Shown here: positions 11,844-23,505 of the stretch, piece by piece
How positions within the stretch are numbered: position 1 is the stretch's first letter
How the letters are laid out: the number at the start of each line of letters is the position of its first letter
Source of the DNA: Macrobrachium rosenbergii
Taxonomy: Eukaryota; Arthropoda; Malacostraca; Decapoda; Palaemonidae
Assembly (NCBI RefSeq): GCF_040412425.1
Contig: NC_089741.1
Span: 42,667,038 to 42,731,037 of the forward strand
DNA: 64,000 nucleotides
Direction of reading: 5' to 3'
Notes under the pieces: model-generated
Database searches by the model: none
Told to the model about the DNA's origin: nothing
What the model saw: only the letters and a program-made list of their open reading frames with translations
Position numbers and translations under genes: made by a program

Positions 11844-12384
11844 CTCCTGAGTTAGGATCCAGGACGGAGCATCTTTTATAACTTACCACCCAGAAAAGAA
11901 ATGTGTTCCCGCGCTGTACCAGGTTATTTCTAACAACTTTATTTGTTGGTATTTTCTTCCACTAACTTCTCACTTCTCTCCCTGAACCCTTCGCCTATCC
12001 TACCCCTAAACAGCATCACAGCACAACACAGCACAGCAGAAGCATCGTGGTTGCAGCCTGCTGCTGTGAGAATATTTTTTGGGGAGGAGGGAAAGTGTCA
12101 ACTCGGGAGGCGCCCGAATTGTTTTTTGCAAGAGCGGGAATCTTGGTTTAAAATTTTGGAACCGCCTGATTTTTTTTAAGGGGTGAAAACTTAAGGCTTC
12201 TGAAATTTTCCTAAACAAGCCCGGGCTAAACTCAAGGACTGAATAGAGAAAAAAAGAACTGAATTTGCTGTAGGAATATGTCTTCGGACGAAAAGATAAA
12301 ATAAGATTTTGAAAAAGAGGAAGAAAGGGAAATAATCTTCTGGAGTTTATCTGTGACCCACCTCTCGCAGCCGAGAGAGATTTA
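11842..12384. other. Unassigned sequence
   Basis: Two overlapping short frames (plus 11943-12179, minus 12006-12218) show no recognisable motif. CAGCACAACACAGCACAGCA is a small simple repeat near 12012. Confidence 0.45.
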
Positions 12385-12731
12385 TTCGCAAAGTTGAAAA
12401 ATTAGGTCCCAAAGTTCTGCAATAAAGAAGGTAATAACACAAGAGCAGACACACACATACATTTATACATACATACATTTATACATACATACACATGCCC
12501 ACATACAAAATCGGCAGCTATGTATATATGTAAAATCGGCAGCTATGTATATATGTGTGTGTATGTTTGTATATGTGCATATACATGTGTAAACGGTTAG
12601 GTCCCCAAATTTCTGCAAAAAGGAATATGACACAAGGGCAAACACAAGCACATACATACATGCACAACACACATGCAGAATCGGCAGCTATGCATACACG
12701 TGTGTATTTGTACATGTGCACATGCGTGTGT

Positions 12732-12735
<4 letters not shown>
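12385..12735. repeat. Local duplication, about 200-bp unit, plus 25-bp subrepeat
   Basis: TTAGGTCCCAAAGTTCTGCA and TTAGGTCCCCAAATTTCTGC start two copies near 12403 and 12597. Each is followed by a (CATA)n-like tract and by AATCGGCAGCTATG. The last block occurs three times (about 12510, 12534 and 12679). Confidence 0.85.

Positions 12736-12801
<66 letters not shown>
12736..12801. repeat. (AT)n microsatellite
   Basis: Clean array of about 66 bp. Confidence 0.97.
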
Positions 12802-12803
<2 letters not shown>

Positions 12804-13231
12804 CGTATAAACGCGCATGGATATTTCTGGCAATGAATATCCACAGTAACGGAATAAGCGTGAATGTGTATCTTTACATACGTGCAATTAGATATGTATA
12901 GAGTATATGATACAGCGAAACTTTTAAGCACCCATGCATAAGCTGAAGCATGTATTTTGTCTCTATGCATTTCCACACTGAGAACACACATGTATACTTG
13001 CGTACCTTCAAGTATGGGTCTACAAACGCTCATATCTATCAATCAGAATCTCAGAACAACACGAGACACCAAAATGCAGGAAGAAATCCACACGGGTTTC
13101 TTTGTAAAAACTGGCAAATATTCATAGGACCTCCAACTGAATATTTCTGCCGCTGAATAAACACATCCAGAATGTTGGGCTTCCAGCTATGCAGTTAAAT
13201 GCATAAATATGCATACGTAGAGCCTATCCTA
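12802..13231. other. Unassigned sequence
   Basis: No recognised gene or repeat. ATGCATAAGC and ATGCATAAAT fragments recur. Confidence 0.4.

Positions 13232-13275
<44 letters not shown>
13232..13275. repeat. (GA)n microsatellite
   Basis: Clean array of about 44 bp. Confidence 0.97.
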
Positions 13276-13277
<2 letters not shown>

Positions 13278-13686
13278 CATGCAAAGATCACAGAGCGTAA
13301 GCTTTTTACACAGCCGCAAACTCAGTGTCCATACACAAACAGAGATGGAATACACCCACGAACACCCTCGTCCGGAAAAGTGCACAAAAAATAAACAAAA
13401 CGCGACGCCACAATTTACACTTTCCACCCCAGCGTCGGATTTCTCCAGCACGAGGTTCTTCGTAAATTCAGAAGTTGCCTAGGAAGCGAGGTTATGGTTC
13501 GGGGAGGGGGAGAGGGAGGAGGAGGAGGAGGAGGCCAAGGCTACGTGGTCGAAGATTTATGCGGAATACATAATAGGCCTAAAAATATTCACAAGGGGTA
13601 TCTTCCGAAAAGCGACAAGATTTTAAAAGAATTTTCATTTTGGATTCGGGGACCTGCCTCCGTGGTCGCGGGCCCCGGTGCAAATT
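13276..13686. other. Unassigned sequence with a purine-rich (GGA)n patch
   Basis: GGGAGGAGGAGGAGGAGG lies at about 13513-13535. The palindromic octamer TAGGCCTA is at 13574. No coding evidence beyond short frames. Confidence 0.45.
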
Positions 13687-13745
13687 GAAGAAGAAGAAGA
13701 AGAAGAAGAAGAAGAAGAAGAAGAAGAAGAAAGAAGAAGAAGAAG
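13687..13745. repeat. (GAA)n microsatellite
   Basis: About 59 bp of GAA with one interruption near 13730. Poly-Lys and poly-Phe frames derive from it. Confidence 0.97.
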
Positions 13746-14389
13746 AAAAGTGGGACAAGCTCCTAGGAAAATTGGCTTTTCTTGAAAATTGCAATTTATC
13801 CCTTTGGGGAATACGCGTATTCTTCGTGGGTTTTTAGTGGTCCCTAAATATCTAATTATAACTGCAAAGTTACCAGAGCGAAAATCCTAGCTTGGTCCTG
13901 GGTGTCTTCCCCAAGGACAAGTCCATAAACAGCTCATATCCGTCGTCTGATTACCAGAATAAGTGAGAACGCAAGACAGGCACCGTGTCGCCTGCCAGTG
14001 GACCAACTGAAGTGGCACACAGTTCATAAAAACGTGGACAGCTGAAAGACGCTCTCGCATGAACAAGATCACTCGATTTTTTCCCCAGAAACACGGACAC
14101 GCGTTTCAGGGGACAAATTAAGACAGCCAATGGCTTTCGTGAGACATGAGACCCTGCCTAGAAGGTTGCCGAGATCGAGACTCGAATGGGAACACGGAGA
14201 AATTCCGATATTTTCAGGTCCAAAAATAAGAGCAGGTGGGGGCGATAATGTCCTTCAAGTTAGAGATACAGGTTCAGTACAGAAAAAATATATTTCTTTC
14301 GTAAAAATTGCTTGATTTAAAATTCTGGATACTAACGAAACGAAAGACTGTTCATTCTGGTGTTATATCCCTTGTAAATTGAACTGAAT
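13746..14389. other. Unassigned sequence up to the first family A copy
   Basis: Two short open frames have no recognised motif. The last 60 bp (from about 14336) are repeated, diverged, after the family A element at 14683-14735. Confidence 0.45.
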
Positions 14390-14682
14390 ATAGAATTTAG
14401 GACAAAGGCCAAGCACTGGGACCAATGAGGTCATTCAGCGCTGAAACGGAAGTTGTCAATAAAAGTTTGAAAGGTGTAACAGGAGGGAAATCGCAGCTGC
14501 ACAATGAATCAGTTGTTAGGAGAGGGTGGAAAGTAAGATGGAAGAGAGAGAATATGAAAGGAGGTACAGCAAAAGGAACGAAAGAGGTTGCAGCGAGGGC
14601 CGAAGGCAAGCTGCAAAGAACCTTAAGTAATGCCTACAGCGCACCGCATGAGGTGCACCGACGGTACTAACCCCCTACGGGA
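14390..14682 (+). mobile_element. Interspersed family A, copy 1 (SINE-like)
   Basis: An approximately 290-bp element opens AGAATTTAGGACAAAGGCCA and continues with AGCACTGGGACCAATGAGGT, AAGTTTGAAAGGTGTAACAG, GGAGAGGGTGGAAAGTAAGA and GGAGGTACAGCAAAAGGAAC. It ends GCACCGCATGAGGTGCACCG ACGG. The order of blocks matches the other six copies in this window. No RNA polymerase III box is obvious, so SINE-like is a size-based label. The flanks are an imperfect 27-bp direct repeat (14364-14390 and 14683-14710), possibly a target-site duplication. The antisense frame at 14397-14609 ends in the same residues as the antisense frame of copy 2 because both read the repeat. Confidence 0.85.
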
Positions 14683-14925
14683 TATATTCCTTGTAAACTC
14701 TGCTTGAATAAACGAAAGTCTGTTAATTCTGTTCTGTTAAAAGTAACGGGGAAAGGAGTGCTTTCATGCAATGCGTGCAAGAATGCAAGAATGTGCAAGT
14801 CCCACACATACGGCTGGAGGTGCGTTTAAATGTTCTCAATGTTCTTGAATGTTCGCGGCATTTTATTATTGTATTTTCTTATGATATCTCCTCACGTGCG
14901 TGGCCGCGAAATGAAAACCCTTACA

Positions 14926-15668
14926 ATGCGAGACTATGTAACAAATACATATTACAAGCATTATTTGTATGTAACAAATATACATTACACACTGCGTGTA
15001 TGTAACAAATACAAACTACACTCATTACGTGTACGTAACAAATACAAACTACACTCATTGCGTGTACGTAACAAATGCACATTACACTCATTACCTGTAA
15101 GTAACAAATGCAAACTGCACTCATTACGCATGCGTAATAAATACACATTACACTCATTACGTGTACGTAACAAATGCACATTATTGCACTCATTACGTGC
15201 ACGTAACAAATACACATTACACTCACACGTAACAAATACAAATTACACTCATTACGTGTACGTAACAAATACACATTACACTCACACGTAACAAATACAA
15301 ATTACACTCATTACGTGTACGTAACAAATACACATTACACTCATTACGTGTACGTAACAAATACACATTACACTCATTACGTGTACGTAACAAATACACA
15401 TTACACTCACACGTAACAAATACAAATTACACTCATTACGTGTACGTAACAAATACACATTACACTCATTACGTGTACGTAACAAATACACATTACTGCA
15501 CTCATTAGGTGTATGTAATAAATACACATTACAATCATTATGTGTATGTCACAAATACACATTACACTCATTACGTGTACGTAACAAATAGAAATTACGC
15601 TCATTACGTGTACGTCAAAAATAGACATTACACTCACACGTAACAAAATACAAATTGCACTCATTACG
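14926..15668. repeat. 33-bp minisatellite, about 22 copies
   Basis: The unit is GTGTACGTAACAAATACACA plus TTACACTCATTAC. A shortened form (ACTCACACGTAACAAATACA) and forms with TTGCACTC occur. The period is 33 bp (eleven codons), so long frames stay open on both strands (14830-15291 plus, 14921-15274 minus). Each unit has a GTACGTAAC or ACGTGTACGT palindromic core. Confidence 0.95.
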
Positions 15669-15894
15669 CCGTAAAACCTTGGACGCATTACCGCGAATAA
15701 ACTCTCATCAAGTTTATCTAATGGATTTTAAACCATAAACAAACAGGAATTACCTCTCCATCTGCAATTACTCATTATTTATTATTCTCGTCAGCACGTA
15801 AATACGGATTCCAGTCAATACTTTTCCCGGAAACTCAATACTCACCGTTATTACAAATCAATGCTATTAATTATTTCTTCCACTCCCCCTCCTC

Positions 15895-16200
15895 TCCTCA
15901 TTTCTCATTTTCCTTTCTTTCGTTCGTCATTGTTTTCTTTCATCGTTCACTTCTGAAGGAAAAGTATCATTGTAATTAAATGATCGGAAATTTTACGAAT
16001 CGATTCAGCGCAGAAAAATGTTTACTCATTAAACGAATGGATAGATGGCTCTTCATTTCTCATTTACCTTTCTTTCGTTCGTATTGTTTCCTTTCATCGC
16101 GTATGTCTGGAAAAAAAATCACTGTAATTATTCAATCGGAAAATCTACGAATCGACTCGGTGCAGGAACACTTTATGATATGTTAAATGAATGGATTAAA
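15895..16200. repeat. Local duplication, about 155-bp unit, two copies
   Basis: TTTCTCATTTTCCTTTCTTT and TTTCTCATTTACCTTTCTTT start near 15901 and 16056. Both continue with CGTTCGT, TTTCATCG, CACTGTAATTA-like, GGAAA(A)T and ACGAATCGA blocks. Confidence 0.85.
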
Positions 16201-16599
16201 TAGCTCCGTCGAGGATTGTACTCATGATGTGCTCGCACAACTTGATCAGCGGGATCGAATGGCTGTCAGTGTCTCCCTTCCAAACCACAGACCATCACAC
16301 TGCGGTCTTTAACGAGAAAGCCTCGGAAAGAATTGATGAGACTGACAGTTATTATCAATCATAAATAGAGGGGAGATTTAACTTCAGGCAAATCCTGACC
16401 ATTCTAAGACAGTTAGGTGTACTGCTGACGCCCCTTCCCCATCACATCCACCCCCATACACCTAGCGGTCCTCCCCCTTTTCCCACCCCTCCATCCCCCC
16501 AGAAAACAAAATAAAGCAAAGATCTATGAAACAAGTAACTGAATGTCTTCATCTAGCCAAGCATATGTCAGTGAAACAAGCCACTAACTGTCCTTTTCT
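16201..16599. other. Unassigned sequence; C-rich patch
   Basis: A C-rich stretch lies at about 16430-16500. No gene, RNA or named repeat is seen. Confidence 0.4.
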
Positions 16600-16687
16600 A
16601 TCCATGAATGAGAGAGAGGACGACAAGAGGAACAAGGAAACAGAAAGAATAAAAACAGGAAGAAATTATTCGGGATAATGACTTTCC

Positions 16688-16718
<31 letters not shown>

Positions 16719-16895
16719 TACCTTAAGAAGAAACCTCTGACGACCTTACCCATCCAGAAATGAGAGAGAGAGAGAGAGAGAGAGAAAACAGTAAAATACA
16801 AGAATAAATGCAGGAAGAGAATTAAGGATATTCTGAAGAACGACTTTCCCACAGACAGACAGAACCTTCAGAAGAAATCTCTGACGACTTCCCGC
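16600..16895. repeat. Local duplication, about 150-bp unit with different embedded microsatellites
   Basis: Two copies share GAGAGA, AACA(C)GGAAGA, AATTA(T/A), GA(A/T)A(A/T)TG, GACTTTCCCACA, CCTT(A/C)AGAAGAAA and TCTGACGAC. Copy 1 carries (AC)n where copy 2 has AGACAGACAG, and copy 2 opens with a longer (GA)n. The same ancestral unit has therefore grown different simple repeats. Confidence 0.82.
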
Positions 16896-17384
16896 AAGAC
16901 GAAATGGACTGTGATGACATTGCTTGTTAAGTGCCCGGTAATCGCTCCAGCAACTGATGACTGACAGATATGAGGGCATAAAGTGGTGACACAATGCGCA
17001 ATTTGCTCATGAAGCTGGGGTTTAAAAATAAAAATTTATCTATTTATTTTCTACTTTTTGTCTTCGATACCAAAAAATGTCAAATGCCCTTGGCACATAA
17101 CCGCCCCGTGGGATCATTACTGTCAATTTGCCAGAGCCCTCCTCAGGAGTCCGGCGGAATGGGCAATAGGTTAAAAAATGAGGCCTGGAAAGTCTTTAGC
17201 TTCGTCAATAGTAATGACTAGGTTTTTCATAAGTAAATTTGTTCTTCGGAAATTCAGCTGAAAAGAGAATGTAGAAAGTTGATGAAATAATAAGACAATA
17301 ATGATATCATCTTCACATCACACATACTTTGTAAGCTGAATAAGTATTTTATACTTTGACTTCCTCCCAACTGACACCCCCCTG

Positions 17385-17389
<5 letters not shown>
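16896..17389. other. Unassigned sequence
   Basis: No repeat or coding signal was recognised. Confidence 0.4.

Positions 17390-17452
<63 letters not shown>
17390..17452. repeat. (AT)n microsatellite flanking the Penelope-like remnant
   Basis: Clean array of about 62 bp, ending 8 bp before the inverted repeat that bounds the remnant. Confidence 0.97.
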
Positions 17453-17455
<3 letters not shown>

Positions 17456-17460
17456 TACAT

Positions 17461-18713
17461 TACCACAGGTGAAAAATAGAAGCAGGGTGTAGGTCCTGAC
17501 CGGTTTTTCGACTTTATTTCCAAGCCATTGACAGAAGGACTGATACAGAGTGAGAAGAATCCAAATATATATACTACAAGAACAGTACTGCAGACATCCC
17601 AAGCGTTAGAGGCTCCATATCACTCAGGCCAGTGTCAGGTGGGGTGGCCTTTAAAACTTCATTTCCACTAAAAATACAATAGACTCTGGGGACATGCTGA
17701 TAAACAGACCATACCCCTCAGATCCACACCTGACAGGTGTCGTGGAAGGGAGTTTGGAAACTCATTAACATTACTACCCTCGTGCTGTGTTTCAAATATG
17801 ATAATCTGTTTTCATATATCTCTGCTGCCTACCTTAAAGTTTAAACAATTTACAAATTTCTTTTGATATTAAAAGGATCAAGTTTTGCATCCTTTGACTG
17901 ATATTCATATTATGGTTGTAACTTTCTTTTATGAAGCTAGATTCAATGATGTTCCTTTCCAGTGTTATTAGAATATACAATCTTTGCCTTCCCAGATTGA
18001 TAGGCTGATTGTTTCTCCTTCATGTACAAATATACCACTGTTCCCTTGGCCATATCTCACACATTTTCTTATGTTGTTCAATTCTTTTCCAGTGCTTTTC
18101 CCAGTTTGGTTAATATAAAGTTGTCACAGACTTACATGGAATTTTATATACACACCTTTGTATTGTCTAGTGGAGTTCTTGATAAGTACATTTTCATTGT
18201 TGTATTGTTCTTAAATGACATTAACAAAATTCTTAAGAAGATGAGGGATATCTCATACTATTGTAAGGCAGAACAAGCAAAATTTTTTGTGTTGTAAGGT
18301 TCTTTCTGGTTTTGATGCATAGTCTTTTGCACTTCAAATACACTGTATTAATACACTATCAGAGATATTTCAATTTTTGCCTGCATTCCTAATCTTATCT
18401 ATTTCATCATCAATATATCTAGGCTACATACCCTGTAATGTTCTTTAAAAACATAGATAAAAACACTGACTTTTTAACCTTATTGCTTTGTCCAGAATAG
18501 AAATGCACATAGAAGAAATATTGAGTGGGTTTTCTATACACACTATATTTAAACCCTGCTATTTCTTCAGTGAGGACATCAGAAACAGTAAGCACGGTAT
18601 CATTTGCATTATCGTGAATTTAATTGATGGTACTAATTGATTTAACTTAGGCAAAAAGTTTTTACATCTTGGTTCCCTGGGCCATACACTGGTTTTTATT
18701 TTCACCTGTGGTA
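17461..18713 (-). pseudogene. Decayed Penelope-like retroelement (RT palm/thumb plus GIY-YIG region)
   Basis: Read on the minus strand, 18650-18612 gives LNQLVPSIKFT and 18548-18525 gives YSVYRKPT. Both match the end of the Penelope-like reverse transcriptase, which carries VPSIKFT and YRKPT signatures. Further on, about 18134-17960 resembles the C-terminal GIY-YIG endonuclease: CDNF near 18130, then RIEQHKK, a VRYG-like stretch, GIFVH and RNIIESSFIKES spread over different frames. The known role of the intact family is target-primed retrotransposition using both domains. Here there are many stops and frameshifts, and the N-terminal half is missing, so it cannot be active. The ends carry a 15-bp inverted repeat TACCACAGGTGAAAA (17461-17475 and the reverse complement at 18699-18713). 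An AATAAA occurs in antisense near 17510. Outside each end lies an (AT)n array. Confidence 0.75.
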
Positions 18714-18753
18714 GCCATGTGATAAATGAATCACGTACAAAAGTGATAATAAT

Positions 18754-18758
<5 letters not shown>

Positions 18759-18803
<45 letters not shown>
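18759..18803. repeat. (AT)n microsatellite
   Basis: Clean array, about 45 bp downstream of the right inverted repeat of the Penelope-like remnant. Confidence 0.97.
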
Positions 18804-18805
<2 letters not shown>

Positions 18806-18920
18806 TATATATATATAAATTTCTGACATATCAGAATCAAAACCAGGTCTCAATTGAAAGACCTGGTTGATCCTGATGAGTCAGAATTTTCTTTTATTCC
18901 ATACGTATTGTGTGGTTGAG

Positions 18921-18927
<7 letters not shown>

Positions 18928-18985
<58 letters not shown>

Positions 18986-19012
18986 AATGTGTGTGTGTGT
19001 GTGTGAGTGTGT
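18928..19012. repeat. (AT)n then (GT)n microsatellite
   Basis: AT at about 18928-18983, GT at about 18988-19012. Confidence 0.97.
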
Positions 19013-19019
19013 GTGTTTG

Positions 19020-20330
19020 TGTATACTGGAAAACTGAAATCAGGACTTATCAACTGACTGAAAAAGAATACACATTTTAAATCACCTCATTAAGATCCTT
19101 TCGACTCACATTGGGGAACTAAAAGCTTATCAAAACTCAGTACAGTATCGAAACGCGAAAAAACTCATTGTTTTGACACCACCGTCTGAGGACCTGTGTC
19201 TCTGAACTACTAGCAAGAAGAAGAAGAACCCAGTGACAATCGCCTGATCATTATAGATAACAGAATGGGAGACTATTTAATCATTTTAAAAGTATTTGTC
19301 GGAGAGTAATAGAGCATGTTTTGTACTTGACTCTTCCTTCTGAAGCTCGAATAAAACTTACTATGTAAATACTCGCTTACATCCTCGGAGGAATTTAAGG
19401 CTAAAATTCTAACCAAAGTCTGAGGACACCAAGGCCGTCCAAAAACAAGGGAACAAGAAAAAAATAATAAATAAACAAGAAAAAAATAATAAATGAAAAC
19501 TCTGTGCCTTTCGCTACTCGTCCAAAGACTGACCGACAATCGGGCAGGACATATTCTACAGTGTCCACGAAGTGATCCCACAAACTCCTCAGCTTAGAAG
19601 AAACGGGTATGACCAATAACCTACGACCTATAATAATGACCTTGACGCATGCGTGTGAAGAACCTCTTAGTTCCCCCCCACCCTCCCAACCTCGGGATCC
19701 TTCAGGTGAACCTCACAGACAATAGAATGGTGAGGAGCGTGTCATTTATCAAACCAACCACCATGCTGATATGAAATGACTCGGGAGGGTAACTTTCAGA
19801 ATGTTAACAAGTGACGGCATCTGCTGGGAGGAGGACTCGCGTTTCTCCCCCAACTTAAATCTAACTTGACAGATAACTTGAGATTGCGGTGAAGGGGGAA
19901 GAGGGGGAGGGGGACCAATTACCGAGACTACAATACTGGCTTCGGGAACTCTCCGGAGGCATGGTCCTTCTCATTCCTGCACAGGATCCGAGGTTTATGC
20001 TGTCGTTTATATCCAATAACTTACCTCTGAATGCGACGAACAGAACATGAGAGAAATGTATTACGACACGGACGGTTAGCTTAGCTGTTGTTACACGGCG
20101 ACATATTCCTATGCAGCTAAATACAGTGGATCAACGAAAAGAATTATGTGCCGATATTCATTCTGCTTTTCAGCTGCAGTGCTGTTTGTTTAGGGGATTC
20201 GGGTGTGTCGTTTGAGTGGCTGATTCGCCAAATGTGTTATTTCAGTCTCATCAATAACTTGACTGAATCTTACCTTAATCTGTCGTTCATAAAATTTTGA
20301 AAGGTAAACGTCTTGTATTATAACTATTCG
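19020..20330. other. Unassigned, apparently low-repeat segment
   Basis: This is one of the longest stretches without an obvious tandem array. The minus-strand frames at 19273-19581 and 19401-19616 (102 and 71 codons) are not repeat-derived as far as I can see, but I recognise no domain and no splice-bounded exon. If a conserved single-copy element exists in the window, this is a reasonable place to search. Confidence 0.4.
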
Positions 20331-20450
20331 ACTATATATATTTATATATATAATAATATTATATATATTATATATACTTGTATATATGTATATATATTTA
20401 TATATATAATATATATGTATATATATGTATATGTATATATATGTATATAT

Positions 20451-20495
<45 letters not shown>
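20331..20495. repeat. (AT)n block with TATG interruptions
   Basis: About 165 bp of TATA and TATATG tracts, clean (AT)n at about 20453-20494. Confidence 0.95.
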
Positions 20496-20499
<4 letters not shown>

Positions 20500-20739
20500 T
20501 ACATCTCTCCATTACATTACTTATCAAGATATGTATCCCAGTCACTGAGATATACGAGAGAATTACTTAGTCTACCAGGTGTTAAATTCAAGATTCAATT
20601 TAGTAAAGTACTTAAGCGTTGGCTTTTAATCTCACTAACACCTTTTGTAGGCCTAAATTCAATTAACAGGCAAAGAAAGAAAAAAAACTGTTCGAAGACA
20701 TCACTGCTAGAACTGAGTTTCCAAGTACCACTAATGTCA

Positions 20740-21040
20740 TTTTTAAAAAATGGTGGTATTGAAGAAATATAGCTCTCTTACAATGCTGACCTGAAAGTTA
20801 TTTACATTTCCTTGAAAAAATGTGCTGCAGTGACGCAAACACTAGATTTTTAACTAAACTATACCGCTATGCCTCAAGAAATACCACTATTGTAATTTTT
20901 AAAACACTGTTTTACTGACTAAAACATCAACTTCCTTACAATACTTAAATAAAAGTTATTTGCATTTCCTTGAAAAAATATGCTGCAGTGACGCAAACAC
21001 TAGATTTGTAACTAAACCATGCCGCTATACCGCAACACAA
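20740..21040. repeat. Local duplication, about 158-bp offset, two copies
   Basis: CATTTCCTTGAAAAAATGTG at about 20805 and CATTTCCTTGAAAAAATATG at about 20963 are each followed by CTGCAGTGACGCAAACACTA, GATTT and AACTAAAC, then CCGCTAT. The match over the second halves is nearly exact. Confidence 0.88.
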
Positions 21041-21622
21041 AATAAAAAATTCATTCCGTAATTGCGGGTCAGTTCCAGATAACCGTGTTACCTGTATTTC
21101 AAAACCACCATTCCGCGGGGATAAGTCGAAACAAATTTTCAATGCACTGTTCGCTTGTCAGTAGGCCCTATTACCTGCAATATCTAATAGAATAACGACA
21201 CCACATCGACGCAAAACGACTTTCCATATACAGTTTCACCTGCCAGTACCGAGCGAATGAATATACGTCCTCGCCATTAAAAGCCTGAGTAGTTGGAGTA
21301 GTAGTAGTACAGATGGATATGCTGCTGGAATGGCTCCTGATGGGCCTTGGTATCTATGTGCAAAGTTCTTGCATAGTTTATTTTCTCTGCCTTAATCCAT
21401 GTCTTTCTTCTTCTTATTCTTTCTTTCTTCTTCTTCTCTTCCTGGAATGCTCAGAGCTTGATCTCATTTCATATCTCTTTCATCTCTTGTAACGGCTCTC
21501 CCCCTCCCTCCCTCGCCCCATTCCTTCATTCTTCCGTTCCCTTCCCTTCAGTTCATCAGACATTTCAATCCGCCGCCACTTCATTCCCCCTTCCGTTTTT
21601 CACCCAGTCACTCCTCCCTAAT

Positions 21623-21628
<6 letters not shown>
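21041..21628. other. Unassigned sequence; pyrimidine-rich end
   Basis: About 21400-21628 is C/T-rich and leads into the CT arrays. No coding evidence. Confidence 0.4.
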
Positions 21629-21708
<80 letters not shown>

Positions 21709-21795
21709 CCCGCCCCTTTCTGTAATAAATGTCCAATCCAATCGTTTCTTTCATCTCCCTCTTTTTTTTTTTTTGAGTGGCGCTCTTTCTCCGCC

Positions 21796-21874
<79 letters not shown>
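21629..21874. repeat. Two (CT)n arrays separated by about 93 bp
   Basis: Arrays lie at about 21629-21706 and 21799-21874, with a T-run at 21762-21773 between them. The Ser-Leu and Arg-Glu frames across this region are microsatellite readings. Confidence 0.97.
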
Positions 21875-21879
<5 letters not shown>

Positions 21880-21916
21880 TTACATTCGCAAACGCGTGCA
21901 CCTGCCTTGGCTAGGC

Positions 21917-21956
21917 ATGGGTTTTACATATGTTTATGTTTCAATTTTTATAAAGG

Positions 21957-22026
<70 letters not shown>

Positions 22027-22049
22027 ATGGATATGTATGTAAAACCCAT
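21917..22049. repeat. (AT)n(GT)n bracketed by a 14-bp inverted repeat
   Basis: ATGGGTTTTACATA at 21917-21930 is the reverse complement of TATGTAAAACCCAT at 22036-22049. Between them lie (AT)n at about 21963-22000 and (GT)n at about 22001-22026. TGTTTCAGTTTTTACAAATG at 22053 also repeats, diverged, TGTTTCAATTTTTATAAAGG at about 21937 in direct orientation. Confidence 0.85.
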
Positions 22050-23090
22050 ATGTCTGTTTCAGTTTTTACAAATGGATTTATATATATGTATGCATATATA
22101 CACATATATATATGGATATATGTATGTATGTATGTATGTGGGTGTGTGTGTATGTATGTATGTGTGTATGTGCAGCATAGGTATTTTGTCTAATTCATGC
22201 GCAAAACAATTTATGACTAATACGTTCCAAAGCCCTTGACTGATTCCGCCACCAAATTTGGTATGACGGACAAAAAGATTACTTCTTACTATTGCATGAA
22301 ATATCCCTTTGCGTGAAATACCACTTTACCGTTCATTGATGTTTTTACCAGCATAATATCACCATCCACCTGTTGTAATTTCAAAGGCTTTTTGCAACAC
22401 CTTTATTAATAATGAACTGAAAAATATTTATGCATATCAAGCACACAAACACACACACACACACACCTTCATATACACTAAGTGTGTGTGTGTTTGTGTG
22501 TGTATTACGACAAATATTTACTGTACACCATCACAAACGTGACCTATTCACAGGAAACACATTACATCATCAAAAATTATCAAAACAGTCGTTTCAAGAA
22601 ATCTCTCACAACAAATTACCATCAGGCACCCACAGGAAAATACTAGAACATCAAATGCTAGTCCTTGAGACGACAAATTCCCAAGAATTTACAACTCTTT
22701 AAGTACACGATCCCCGGATTTATTTTGGACAGACTTACTTTTTAAGCCAATGTTTCTCACAGTAATGGTTTCGTTTCCCTACTGGATAGTGATGTGCAAT
22801 TAGTGAGAGGTTAACTGTATATTTACAAATACACATTACAGAAAAATTGAATATTTTGAAAAAATTTAATATTTTTGCATGTGTCCTCACTTTATGAAAC
22901 TCCTATAGTCACCTTCATATTCTCACCTGTTCTAGAATTACATTTGATACATGTGCATTCGTTCATGTAAATATACATGTGACTATACTATATTATACTA
23001 TACAACTATACATACAGCTGACATGTATGCACGTATGCGTGCCGTGTTTCATATTTATTTTTATGATTAGAACCTCATGGATGGCTAGAC
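22050..23090. other. Unassigned sequence with ATGT/GT patches
   Basis: Short ATGT runs lie near 22120-22170 and CA/GT runs near 22440-22503. Otherwise AT-rich DNA with no named feature. Confidence 0.4.
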
Positions 23091-23505
23091 AAACATCATG
23101 TAGGGTTAGACTAACATCTTATAAGGTTAGACTAACCTTATATAAGGTTGGCAAACTTATATAAGGGCTAGTCTGGCCTCACGTAATATATGACCAACGT
23201 AATTTAAGTTAAAATAAGTTCATCTAAGGTTAGACCAAACTCCTTATGAGGTTAGACCAAACTCATATAAGGTTCGACTAGCTTCACGTAATACTTGACC
23301 AACACCACATGAGGTTAGACTAACCTCGTATAAGTTAGGCCCAAATCAAGTAAGGTTAGAACATCACACACACAGTATTAGATCAACACAAGGTTAGTCT
23401 AACCTCGTACATAATTAGACTCACTTCACGCGAGGTTAACTTACCCTAAGAAGGTTAACTTAAACCCATATATATATATAAAGATCAGACCAACCTCACA
23501 TTCCA
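23091..23505. repeat. Degenerate minisatellite, about 26-bp unit
   Basis: About fifteen units are built on AAGGTTAGACTAACCTCATA or AAGGTTAGACCAAACTCATA. The internal GGTTAGACTAACC is an inverted repeat, so single units can fold as small hairpins. Confidence 0.85.

Noticed and set aside
14397..14609. Antisense frame similar to the one at 42099-42299, suggesting a conserved protein
   Set aside because: Both are antisense readings of family A copies. Similarity reflects the shared repeat, and copies 3-7 break the frame.
21458..22042. 194-codon Ser/Leu-rich frame
   Set aside because: It consists mostly of two (CT)n arrays and an (AT)n(GT)n array.
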